Of a DNA stretch of 64,000 nucleotides, positions 14,601 through 27,469 are shown piece after piece. How positions within the stretch are numbered: the stretch's first letter is position 1; every line of letters begins with the position of its first letter. The notes beneath the pieces are model-generated. The model was not told where the DNA came from, did no database searches, and saw nothing but the letters and a program-made list of their open reading frames with translations. Location: contig ML133495.1 in assembly GCA_003864495.1 (NCBI GenBank), positions 2,859,231-2,923,230 of the forward strand, written 5' to 3'. Source of the stretch: Nemopilema nomurai (Eukaryota > Cnidaria > Scyphozoa > Rhizostomeae > Rhizostomatidae). The position numbers and the translations under genes were made by a program.

Positions 14601-17600
14601 CAGTTTTCCATAGATAAAGAGGGTGGAGTTATGGACGTAAGTAACATTAAAAATGCGACCATGAAAAATTGTTAAGAATAAAAAAGGAATGACTTGCGAT
14701 TTCAAGGATAGTTTTGGGTAAATGACCACAATGGAGAAAGGATTTATAGACTCAGACTTAGAATTACCAACAACGTACCTCCACATTCCCTTCCGTTGTG
14801 CAGATGACAACCAAAATTCCTACATTCGCAAAAGGTCCCGGAGATTTTCTCAGCTGGATTCTAGATAGGTAGGAAAAATACATACAATAAAAAGTAGATT
14901 TTGGACCAAAGGCACATGTTTAAATATGCTTGAATGACAATATAGAAAACTGTGCTCAATAGAGTAAATGATTCCAAACTTTGAAGGAATCGGGGCTGTT
15001 AGATTATTTGCAATAAAGCTTTAATGGGAATACCTTTCGAGGTGTACATTCACACGATCCGCAAATGCACGTGCCTGATTTGCTGCAGACATGACCAGTA
15101 GTAGCATTACTGCGGAAGGACAACATAGAGAGAGAGAGCGTTATAAGGGAAATTAAGAAAACACGATGCTGATTGAGAGTGAGAGATTTTGGAAGGCAGT
15201 AAATACAAGCATAAGATTGGCTGGGGGGCAATGAAGGGCCCGTGACAATGCTATTTAAGCTCCATTCCAAAAAGGCTTTCAAAAGAAAAGAATACGCCTG
15301 CAACTAAAAAAAAGTGCGACCGAAGCTTAAACCAATGCCAATAGAAAGGACAGCTGACGAAGTTTGTTAGCCACAATGCATTATAACTCCAACCGAGATA
15401 AAACTGGCCTGGGCCTAACCCATCTTCAAGACCCAGAAAGTGATGAAATCTGATGCGCTGCTCAGTGAAATCACTTGTCGAGAATCAGGCAATCCATTTC
15501 CACTTTATTCATCTTCAGTAAATACTTGTCAGTTGTAGGCTTTAAAGTAGAATTCAACCAAAGCAAGATCACAGAAAAAGCAATGTGATCGGCTCTATTG
15601 ACATTCTCATGTACATGGTTTAATTAATAGGTCCAGCACATACTTGGCTCTGCATCGCGAGTCATCAGTTGCTGATGAGTCAGTGCATTTGCAATCAGAT
15701 CCATACCTGAAGAAAAACTTTCTAATCAACAAAAACGCAACAAGACACAAATTAAAGGACAAGCAACGTACATTAGGAACTGGCTCCTTCTATGGGTCCT
15801 AAGGTGTTTGTAAACCTCTATCAAAGGCTATACATGATCGATATTCTTGTTACAAAATGATAACATTATCGACTGTTCGACCTTATCATTAATTGGCATT
15901 CCGTCCGTCTTCAACAAAAATAAGGTATCGAAAGAGACGGATTGAAGTTAATTATGCAAAATACGCATCAAAATATACTAACTTTCCAGCGTCACACAAG
16001 CACTTGCCACAGGCGAATGTTCCAACTTTGTTGCATTTCGTGCTGTTCTTTTCCTGAAATGTCAGAAAATCATCACTACTGCCTTAATTTCATAAGTTCA
16101 TGAGAAAAACAAAACATGAACAGCAAAATTAGCAGAGCTCAAGAGGTAAGAAGCTACTACTGTAAAAAAGAGAAATCTAGTGTTATGGATGCCAGGGGAA
16201 AACTAACATTAACAAGGAAGAAGTTCTAATGTAGGAATCTGGGGATCAACCATACAATAAATAGAGAGGAAATATGATATAGAAAAATGTGCCATTTGCT
16301 TACAGCCAGGGGCTCCTTCTCACAGTCGCAATCACACTTGACATCGACATTGACTTTGACATCTCCAAAACCAATAATACTAATATCAAAACTGAAAAAG
16401 AATACAAAAAACTTCGTTAAAGATAAAACTTGTGCAGGTCTATTTGATGTAGCAGTGTTAATCGAAGCCATGTGCGGCTGGAAACGAATTTCTGAGCGGA
16501 ATTTCGCAACCATATCAATTTCAGTAGGAATCTTTGGATGTCACAAAACTGGAGCTAAGAAATGTGGTATTCCTTACCTTTTCTGTTTTTTCACAGCATC
16601 TGAGCATCGTTGAGGGGTGACAGAGATCTCAAAAACCACTTCTTCGTTGATTCTCACATTCGTACACTCGTTATCACCAGCAACTTGTCTATGCAAAAAC
16701 GGTTTGTGATGAGAGTGTCATCGAAGTCATCACATACCCTTACAGTACAGAGGCTAACTGGCATTGAATTGTGCGCAAAATATTGGCTACATTAGTTACA
16801 GAACTTTGCGTTTGAGTATATATGCATAGGTTAGAAAGGTGAAACAGATGGGGCTTTAAAAGCAAAATAGATCCAGGCGGAGGTGGAAAATAAAATACCC
16901 CCATTAAAAGTCTGACGGAATTCACTAACCTGCATTTAATCGGTTTATATTCTATTTTGAAATCATCTGGTTTACTGTCAACAAGACGCACCGTTGAAGA
17001 AATTTTCTGCAAGCATAATAAAATTAAATTGAAAGGCGAGCAACAAATAAGCACTAAGTGAATATGTAATTAGTCTTTTCTTTTACAAAAAGAGGTAAAA
17101 AAGGCAAAACTTATTGGCTAGCGCATGGGATAAGAATAAATTAAATTTTTATTTTGAAATGGAGTAACTTTGTCATGGATTTATTTTTGGCTATAAATGG
17201 ACCCTTAGCATGAAATTCAGCCTCTTGTCAAATGTTTAGTTACCATTTACCATTTGATGGCCCTACGAAGGAGATTCGATACGGAAGGATCTTGTTAGAA
17301 GAGCTGCGCACGCGCATGAGTCTTTTATCACTGATTCGATGAGCCCTTACTTGGTAATTCTCCCGAATCAAGCTGACAATGTTGCTTGAGTCACTCGTCA
17401 GCGTACCAACAGTCGTACCCAGGTCTTTCCATTCCTCAGCCAGACTCTGGAAAACACGAACAACGAAGTTATCAACAGCAGGGGGGAGGTAGCCATGTCT
17501 AGTTGTGCTATATTTTGACAAAATCATAAAACGGTGGGGCGATAAAACAGTAGCCCTTTGAGCAAATGTTTCACGTTTTCGACTGTTTCAACACAAAAAT

Positions 17601-20600
17601 TGTCTAAGCTTTAAAGTTGTCATCAAGCTGTACTTAATACCGTGTAGACTAGAAGAAAATAAGAGAAATTTAAATTCGAAGCTACATCAAAGCATTCACA
17701 ACCGCTCCCCTCGAGCGCACCTTATACAATTTGCTCCCCCCGGTAATACGTTAAATTCTAATGATTCGCATAGATAGGAATGTGAGCCAAACGTGATATC
17801 TAATCCGTCGTGGTTTAGCAGAACCACTCAAGTACGTTCAACCCAAGATAACACAAGGCAGGGTTGGTAATTCGAACGCTTCACTGTGGTTAAGAAATAT
17901 TTAAGATCAAACCCCTGTCCATCTTTTAGATACAGAATGTCTGGGCGTTTAACAACTTATAAAAATGAAGCGCAAGACATTTTTCTCACTTTTAAACATT
18001 TCACAAAGTCATCATCACAAAGTTCAATAAAAATCAAATTGAGTGAAAACTTACATCATAGAGTGTTTTGACACCACTTGTAACTGCAAGAATAGGAACA
18101 ATCTTGCTTTCTCTTAGTTTCGTTCTTAGGAACCCGACAGAGGGATAATCCTAGAGGAAATGTCTGAATTAATATAAGGCACTTGGGAGTATGAGAGTTA
18201 TCAGTGCCAAAGGGTACTGCTCCGTGAAATGAAAAGCTTCTTTTAGAACAAGCAAAGGTATGAAATTTGTGCAGGAAAGTTAATAATCAAAAGGAAAAGT
18301 TGTTCTGCACACCTCAATCCTTTGTTAATTCAAATTTCAAATAAGAATTTTAAACATACCATAACAGTGCTTTTTGAGTAGGTGTTGGCATCATCCATGT
18401 GGCATTTCCCATCGTTGGGGATGACAATTCCTCCAATCTGTACAAGAAATGAGGACAATTAAGGCATTCAGGAAGGAAAAACTTCATTACATAACAAAAG
18501 AAAGCAGAAGTATCAAAACTACCTTACAAAATTTGAATTAACCTACATTTGACAATTTGCTAAACAGAAAGAACATTTTTGCCTTTTAGATATGTCAAAA
18601 GTCATCTATAGCCAAACAGAACAGCCAAATAATCATACTTGATTTCAGGCAAAGAAATATTTATTCATAGAATATGTGAGTCTCACTTGATTTTAGAAAG
18701 TTGTGTAAACGAGTTTGTAAAGAAAAGTACCTTTCCATCACCAGCACTGTGAAAAGAATCATCAGTAACGAATATGACAATTCTTCTTGAAGAGATCTTT
18801 GACCTCCAGCCAATTTTCTGCAAAGAAACATGTTTTCTATGTTATTAAAATAACACACAACAAATGTCATCTGATGAGATAGTAATTTATAAGAGAGATT
18901 GTCAAAGTTTGAGCTTAACAGGTTTGCAGAATAAAACTTGTGATGTCAAGAGAGATAAATATATTACTGACTCTACATGTAATGAGAGACGAAAAACATC
19001 ATTAGGTGGAATTGAAATGATATTTGGATAGTTGAATAAGACTTACAAGCTAGTCTGATTCTTATTTTGATATTAAAGAGAACCAAAGTTTACTGATTAT
19101 CAAATGATAAAATAATGACTGGATGTTCTGAAATACTCTAAAGCATTGAAATTGGCCAAAAATACCTTGTCACAAACAGCCAGCTGCATCAAAGCATCAA
19201 AACCTCCTTCTGGCTTGTCAAGATTCCCAGAAATTGTCTGTCTTTGTACACCATTCTGAAATACAAAGCAATAGGTCCTTCAAGATCATATAAACTAAAT
19301 AATATATAATATATAATATAGCTTCACAAAATTCTGGAAAGCCTTAAACTTTTACATAAATACTAGATAGTAAAATTATTCAAATGCTAATAAAATCAAT
19401 TAGAACAAGTTGAAATAGGTTGATGGTTTTCAGGAATGAATAGGCAGCAAGTAAAAAGTTTGCTCTAGTAAAACCTGACAGACAGTTAACAAACAGCATT
19501 CTCTAGTGTGTCTCTGAATGAATATCAGATTAATGAATGACAGAGAAGTATCTACATAAAAAATGGCAAAAAAGGTCAACAAGAGAAGCATATAAAGAAT
19601 AGTCATAGATGGTATAGCAAAAAAATATATATAAGAGTTTCTTCTAAATGGTCAGCAGGTAAGTAAAGGTTCTCTGTTCGGAATGATCTATGAGCTACAA
19701 AATACCTATTAACATACTTACAGCAAATTCAGTTGTATCTTTTGTGAAATTCATGCTGTGAATATAACCGAATGTTTTCTTACACTCAGTACAGGGTCTT
19801 TCTCTGTGAAAAGAAACAACAGGACAAACATTAAAAAAATTCTTTGTTAATCAAATAAGCTTTGCTATAAGCATAAAACTGCAAAAATAATAATATTTTA
19901 TTAATTATATAGTATAAAATCTGTACGAACAAGAATGCTGAAAAGACAGAGGAATAGTTGTGCCTACATACTTTTCAATTTGAACAAATGGAGAAACTGT
20001 TTTGTCAACAAATGAACCAAAAGCAAGTCTGTAGTCTGACGTGACTGAGCCAATAGCAAATGCTGTAGGAATAAAAAAGGAAAACATATGAGCTAAAATG
20101 TTTTCTGCGAGGAACCAATTAAAGGATTGTTGAATTGTATCTACTTTGCAAGGAAAAAAATTATATCATGGAAAATGAAATAAAAATGAGGGGAAATAAA
20201 ATATTTTAGGTCAAGCTTACATATCCCAGCTCCTAGACTTTTCAAATTTTGAAGATCATCTACCATAGAGTAGGACAAATCCATAAGGTAGTACAAATCA
20301 ACTGGGTAGTTTTCTGCTGGCTTGACCTTCACTTGAAACTTTGTAGGTTTTCCTGGTAGTAGAAGACAAATTCATGTTAATTGATGATCATTATACTATG
20401 AAGATTCAAACAATTTTAAGAATATTAAGAAAAATCATACTGATATGCTATTGATTGATAGCAATAGGCTGATAAAAGGAGCCATGACGATACAAATATA
20501 AGGTATATAGCCAACACAGTTGAATTTCATGAAGACTAGGGAATTAGCTAGAAGAACACCAGAGCTAAGAACATAGGCCTCATACCAACTCTAAGGTTTA

Positions 20601-21894
20601 GATTGATTGTTTGTGGAGTGAATTGTGTACCAGAATCCAGCTCTTTATTGCCTGGAGGCTAAGAAAATGCATAAAAATAAATTTCAGTAAATCATTTCAC
20701 AGACAGAAAGGTACTGAATGGTTTTAAGGAAGACATAATGACAAAATACTAATATGCCAACCTATATTAGATTTGAAAATTGTCAAATTTGAGACTTACT
20801 TTGAAGACTGTGCTGCTTGGATCTGTTTGATTTTGACAAGTTATGTTCATCCTTGATCTCAAGTCACACCTTGGCCTTTTAGTGATAAGGTTGTAATTCT
20901 GTAAAGTTACAACAAGTCTGATTCAATCAACAACAAAACAAATAATGTGCAATTTTCATGGATTCACAATATAAAAAGGCTGCACATCTCATTCAAATAT
21001 TATTCTCCAAAAACTAGAATTTAAGCTTGAAATGTATTATTAGGAAGTGTAGACAAAAACAAGCCACAAATAACTGATAGGGTTTTGGATAATGGAGTTT
21101 TTACGTTTACAATTTGTTGAGTGATAAATCATGTTAACTACAATGATTCTATGGCACATTATAAATTCACTGTGTTAAAACCAGGCCTGACAAAAGTGGT
21201 TTTATTAGGAAATTTAGTTACATTTTGGACAAAAATTTTAATTGACCAATCAAAAACTTAAAATTATGCAAAATCCAGTAATTGAAAACTAAGCTGGTGA
21301 AAAGTCACAGAATCTTAGGTTTGTTGTTAATTTCTACTTACAGACTAATCCCATATGGAAAAGATTCTATTAAGAAGTATCATAAGGCTCATATGTTTTA
21401 GATAAAAACTTAAAACCCTTCTTTGATTATCCATAGGTGAAAATCCAGTTCTACCTCATCTTTGCACCACACACAATCTGGCCCTCCAGTGATACAGGCT
21501 GTACAGGAAGAATCAAATACTGCACACGGATTTGAATTTCCTGAAAAAGGAAAATAATACTCAGACAAAAGAGAGGGCTAAAAAAATTAGTCACTTAAGA
21601 GTGTGACTTACACCAATCCATATTGATTTATAGTGTTAACAACACAGGAAATAGAACAATAATGTTTTTTCTAAACAAAAATTATCCTTGAGTTTTTGTC
21701 TCTTGTCAAGTATATTGGAGCATCTATGGTTTGGATGCATATACTAGCACTTGATTAGATATTATTTTCCTTAAAATCATCTACCTAGCAGTATATTACT
21801 TTGTAAGTTCATTCATACCTTCAGCATAGGCACATGTTGCGATGCATATCAGCAAAAAGGCACTCACAAACATGGTCATTTTTCGTAAAGGTGG
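11651..21894 (-). CDS. Integrin beta subunit, copy B (complete, 26 coding exons)
   Basis: Complete integrin beta chain. Coding exons: 21819-21879 (ATG at 21879; exon opens at 21894), 21455-21540, 20800-20898, 20586-20658, 20221-20352, 19972-20062, 19722-19803, 19166-19255, 18731-18817, 18360-18437, 18055-18150, 17351-17446, 16930-17006, 16578-16688, 16304-16391, 15983-16053, 15644-15706, 15034-15109, 14779-14860, 14393-14508, 13927-14013, 13608-13725, 13115-13222, 12506-12627, 12141-12197, 11651-11722. They total 2319 nt, 772 codons plus TGA, close to vertebrate beta1. Domains: signal 1-18, PSI 21-70, hybrid 71-106 and 358-449, beta-I 107-357 with MIDAS DLSYSM (D131) and VDD, cysteine-rich I-EGF repeats about 450-620, beta-tail about 621-690, one membrane helix about 700-722 ([20 protein letters not shown]). 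The tail has [11 protein letters not shown], then NWNKAENPIY and NPVY, the talin- and kindlin-type motifs. All introns are GT-AG. A noncoding 5' exon probably ends at 22508. Confidence 0.96.
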
Positions 21895-22507
21895 CTGAAA
21901 AAGAAGAAATTTGATGTTGTCAGTAAATACAGCTTTAAAAAGTAGGAAATAATTTTGGACAAAATCTTTTACGTGATTTAAAAGAAAGTGATAAATGATT
22001 GGCAAAAATCTAAATCGACAATAATGGTCAACAGGTCAAAGGCTAAGAAATGTATGGGAATCTGGTCTCAATATCTGTTTGGAAAAGCCCTTAGAAACAG
22101 GTTCGAGTGAAATACAAACATTCAAAGCCGGATCTAACTATAAGGGAACAATTCAGCAATACGAAGCTTGCTATATCATCATCAAACCAAGAAATGAAGG
22201 AACTTGGTAGAAACGGCTATGAACTGAGTAAGTAAAGTCAATATTTATATTTACATTTAACAAAACACTTGAACAAAATTTAATTAATACACAGACAAGT
22301 TTGTTTACTAAACCTAGGAGCACCTATCGATCCAACACGTAGGCAACATTAAGAACATTCTTAAGGAATTAATAAACAATTTTGCCAGATCATAGATGGT
22401 CAGATATCGAAGGATGCAAAGTCAAATTCAAAATTTAACTTAAATTAATTAACCTACTTCAAATACTTTACAAAGTTTGGGCGAATTTGAAAGATAGGAT
22501 AACTTAC

Positions 22508-22680
22508 CTAGGTTTTTTTCGCGGATACCAATTGCGATCGTGTATTCTTTTGGTCCAATATTTCCTTGTTTTCATCACCTGGCCCCTTCCCAAATACGAC
22601 AGTGCATAAAATGAGCAGGAAATGATGGTCAGATGGAAATGAGGCCCGACGACGCCCTGTTGTGACGTCACGGCGGGAAA
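22508..22680 (-). promoter_or_regulatory. Candidate 5' noncoding exon and promoter of integrin copy B
   Basis: Coding exon 1 of copy B is preceded by a good acceptor, so a noncoding exon must lie upstream. On the minus strand a good donor (CCTAG then GTAAGT) ends at 22508. Above it lies a block containing ATGGAAATGAGGC and a full cAMP-response element TGACGTCA at 22663-22670. The same block, with the same 39-base distance between its two parts, lies upstream of copy C. The transcription start itself is not determined. Confidence 0.5.
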
Positions 22681-25563
22681 TCAGTCATTGGAAGGTGTGT
22701 TGCGATTTCTTCCTGAAATGACTAAGAAAGATATCTTTCTGTTTAGGTAAGAATTTTCCAATTCCACGTTGAATACTAAATATCCTGTACAGGGACGTCG
22801 GAGCGATTGTAGGGCAAGGGGGGCGGCTAGGAACGAAAGGGCAATCAAGACCGAAGGTGAGGGAAACTAGCCTAAAAACTGGGGGTCCGGGGTACTCCAC
22901 TGGAAAACTTTTGTCGCCACGCCCTTTAACTTGGCTTAAAATGCTACCAACGTTTTGCATCGAAGATTAATCATGTTCTTTTACGACATTTTGTGGCTGT
23001 TTCTCCACATGTTCTCATTCCAAATCGCATATTACTTATTTTGGAGTTGCAATTTCCAGTTATTAGCATCATCGATTTTCGTTACCGATGTTTGGCTGAT
23101 AAGGTGATGAAGCTATGGCGGCTCTTGATCCCGGTTCAGCATAAGTTACCGTCAGTTGTATTTGTGGGCTGAAATAAACTTATGCATAATTACAATTTTT
23201 CCGTTTCTAACGATAATCGAACTCCTTTCGCCATACACTTTCATTCTGCACTCATAAAATACAAAAGACAAAATCAAATTTGTAAATAATAGATCAATAA
23301 ACAATCAATCAGTTATTTGAAACTTGGGTCTTCATTTTGTCTTGTGTATGGAATCTGAAGAACTTCAGGATGTCTCCTGCTTAGAAGCAACTTTATGTCA
23401 ATGTTAATGTCAGTCATAACAACTCGAAGTGGTAAGTCATGATTTCTGTTGCATCGCATGTAAGGTTCTTAAAATGAATTACTAAAAGGGCACTTTTGCG
23501 CCCCTTGCCCCTCCCTTACCAAAAGGCAGGAGGGGCGCTCGCCCTCCCCCGCGCTCCCCTCTCCGGCGTTCCTTATCCTGTATCAGGCGTTTGGAACTGA
23601 AGTTTGAGCCTCCGCAATATCACAAAGACTACATGGCTTGTTTATCGTCAGCCGCAGAAAAGACGAACCACACATCAGAAGGGACTGAATATAGTAGGAA
23701 ATGTTACCCATATAAACTAGAGAGAGTTTTGCCTGTTTTTAAGAACTTATGCCTGCATTTGAAAGCCGTCTATTCAAAGGAGCACTGAGGCTTGGCGCAG
23801 AATTCAAAGAGGCACTGGAATGTTTTGGGTGAGGAAATGGAGAAATCGTTTTCTGACGGATTACGGGTATGGGCTCTGTTTTGTGAAAAGCAAAAAGTTG
23901 TGCCAAAGTAGTAATATTTGATAAAAAGTTGAGGGGAAATTCACTCTTGCAAATAGCGTACGGGATTTCCACGAAAACAATAGGATTTTTTGATAGGATT
24001 TTCACGAAAGGTGTACGAGATTTTTTGGAGTGATTTGCCCCTCGTCAACAACGACAACGGTAAAGTTTTGGCGCCAAACAGTCACTCTGTCATCAAAAAT
24101 ATTTGCATGAATGTTTCGGCTTGGTGCAAATATGTTTAGCTTTGCTGGATCCAGCCCTGCCAACTACATTTGTTTGAATTTACAGATCTATTAACCTTGC
24201 AGTCATTTCTCTCAAAAAATCTTGATCTATTGACTTGGAATCGTGCGTTTGTAAATCAGTGCTGATGAGTTCCTTCCAATAATTTTCTTGTTTCGAATAT
24301 AGGTTTCCATTCCTTTGTTCACCCCGTAACAGCCTCTGCGGTGGTGACGTTTTTTTGAAAAAGACTGGATCGAGCGACTTATTGTTCTCTGCTTTGAATG
24401 ACAACCACCTGCTGACATTTTTACACCCATTCTCTTGTGCAATTCTGGCGGGAACATTCAAACTTTTTACAAAGAACAAGTTGGCAACACGGCGCTACTC
24501 TAGTTGGTGTGAGAGAGAAGGAAGCGTAGAATCGAGTAATTGGATGCAAGAAGCGAAGGCAAAGGGATTGGAGATGATAAACCAAAAATAGGAAGAAGCA
24601 TATCGTTCCCCCTTTTGCGTAAGTGCAGCTTTTTAGAAGATGGGCCTAGGCAATTGAATAACACCGTCAAGATGACATGCTCAAATTTTAAATGGCACTG
24701 CTTTTGAACAGGACATGAAGCTAATCATGTAATAATATCTCTCAAGAAGGCTACAAACGTTCGCAATACGAAAAGTTCGCGGAATAATTATCTTCTTAAT
24801 CCATCAGTATTACTTGTACTACCAAAATGGCCGCGCCTCAATTATTCTTCCTGTTAGTATTGCCATCTAATTGAGTATCACAATTTTTCGTTGGTGCTAA
24901 CAGAAAGGAAAGCATTTCTTCTTTTGTATCAACTGTTTGGAAGAAATTTACTAACCCCTCTACACATATACATGTAAATGATGGTGCTATTTTGTTAATT
25001 TGGTTGCATTTTGCTTGACAAAATGACAGAAGTCTACATTATTGCATTGCTAAGCAGTTGTTTTTTAATGTCTTTTTGTTTAACTTTGAAATTGTCCTTA
25101 TGTAAACGTTTAAATTTTTGAAACAATGTTAATACTTACCTAGCAGTTAGTAGCATCTGTCTTGCACGATTGTATGAGGAGAAAAAATAATTATTTTGAA
25201 TATGAATATGAGACCCAGATAAGATAAGTCCTGAGAGAAAGCTTGCTAACAAAATTAACATGTTTACCCATTCGTCAAACAGCCTTTTTCTTGTGTGTCT
25301 CCTTCCAACATTTCCTCAAATGTCATTTAATTCAGCTTCTGAAAAAGTATATATTTGAATTATAGTTGTAAACAACAATATTTAAACTGTGTATTTAACC
25401 TGCTGCTGCTGCACATTTTTTATTCTGCAATCAAACTGTAAGGCTGTTTAGTCGAATGATACTTCAACAGCCATCTATATGCTTTGTGTGAATTCTGTTG
25501 GAAATTTTTGAAATTAGAGTTTGTGAATTGTTCTTAACACAGTCATTTTCTCTTTTTTGGCAG

Positions 25564-25705
25564 GCCAACAATCAAAAAGGGGAATTGGTTTGATGGACAA
25601 ATTTCAAGCCTTTCATAGAAGTTACAAAATTAAGAAGTTATACATTGAAAGCTTGATCATATTACACTCCACAGCAGATGCTTTGGAGCATTTTTTACAA
25701 AAAAG
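25564..25705 (+). CDS. Exon-like open block, unknown gene
   Basis: A strong acceptor (long T/C tract then GGCAG) precedes 142 bases that are open in one frame and end at a clean donor (AAAAAAG then GTAAAT). The frame includes MDKFQAFHRSYKIKK and ends LEHFLQKR. A following acceptor at about 26730 would add KVLLQARAY and a stop. An ATG in good context (AAAATGGCC) lies upstream at 24826, but its phase does not join this block through the obvious GTTAGT donor. No family is recognised. It could be part of a small gene, a decayed exon or chance. Confidence 0.22.
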
Positions 25706-27469
25706 GTAAATTTTCTATTCTTCTGCCACCAATTAATCATATAATTTTTAGAGCACCTTTAACCACCAAGGAAATTGTTATTTCTGAGCTAAAGTTTGGA
25801 GGAATAAATGTATTTGGTTGGTCTTAAACTGTATTAGAATATTCTTTCAATCATTAATGCATGCTCAGTCATTTCTGATCTCTGAAGCTTGAAATTTGGG
25901 CAGAAGCATTTTCAATTAATTTCACAATTTGAAAGACTGTCCTGTGAATAGATTTATGAAGTAAAACAAAATTACCCTGCTAGAGGAAACCAGTTTATTA
26001 CAGTTGTTGGAATATTCAGTTATCATCATAATTAGCTGGCGAGGAATTGAAAAAGACATTCTACTGATCAAATGTTTTGTACTTGGAAATTGAATATAGT
26101 TTATTGAATATATTGAATATAGAGATACGTTTATGTTAATATAACATATTAATAATCAGTCATATGTAAAAGTTTGATTGCATTTAGATAAGAAATGGAA
26201 GCAATTTGAATGAAAGTATAGTAAGGATATGCTATAGTCCTTTTTTGTAAAGTAAAGTTTGATGCTCCAAGTTTCTATATTATCAAGTGTTGACTGTTAT
26301 TTTATGATAACCTTAAATGAATTTATACCCAAATAATGTTTGAAGAGTCTTATGTTAACTGTACAACATGATGATTAAGAATGTATATTTTATTGATGGT
26401 ATTTGAATTTGCTCCAAACTTCAGATCCATTTCCCAGAGAGATTATATTGATTAGTTACTATTTTAAAAGGACCCATCTTGAATGAGTAAGAAAGGTCTT
26501 GTTTCAATGAATTTGTGTGCAAGATAGGAGGACTTGTAGTTACTCAGCAATGACTGACTGTATTTTATCATTCTATGGATCTTTGTCTACAAGCAAAGAA
26601 CTATAGATCAGTATCATATTGATTCTGGGTGGTTAGACCGAAGGTCCATTGTTAATCTGTTATATTGAAATAGACTATGTTTAAAAAAAGCTGTTTGCTA
26701 TATAAAGCAACTTCTCATTTGTATAACAGAAAGGTTTTGTTACAAGCTCGGGCATATTAATTGTAAGATTCAAGGGCACAAAGAGAATACTCCTGGAAAC
26801 CCTGGAAACCAGCCCCACAAGCCAATATTGCCCTCTTCCAACAAATAGCTTCAGAGCAGAGACAATATTTAATTTTGATTTGTTTCACATCTTCTTGAAC
26901 TTCTCAAGATACAACAGAATGGGATTTCTATTTTGGTATCAAATTTGGCATAACTAAACACGGAGCTAAGAACAATTTGTTGTTTTCTTCTGTTCTTTCC
27001 ATTGTTCATGACGTAGTTTACGTAACCAGCCAACAACCTCAATTATGGACAACAAGTGATCAGATTTCTCTTATTTTCTTAGATATCCATGGCATATAAT
27101 CGTGTGTCAGCAAATGTCTATAGTGTAGCTCGTTTCTTCCCACAATTTATGGGCTTTAAAACTTTGTGAACTGCCTTTCTCCATTTAGTTCGAAGATTTT
27201 CACTGTTTATCACAGTTTTGCAAACAATTAGCCAACAGTGTGGGCTAGATTTGCAACGGTTTCAACATTTTTGATCGGATTTAACTCATAAGATAGAAGT
27301 GGGAAAGCGGAAAAACAACAAAGAAGGTTTTGCAGTCATGCTGATTAGGCATCGAGTGTATTTATGAAGAAATTAATAAAACGTTAATTAGAACAAGTCT
27401 TCCAAATCTTTTGGCAGAGATTGTAGCTATACTAATGTAGATAGAACATAGCCATTTATGGCCAAACAG

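Noticed and set aside
24180..24591. Overlapping open frames of 99 codons (minus) and 78 codons (plus)
   Set aside because: Both look somewhat protein-like, but they overlap on opposite strands, the minus frame starts right after a stop without ATG, and no family or splice support is seen.
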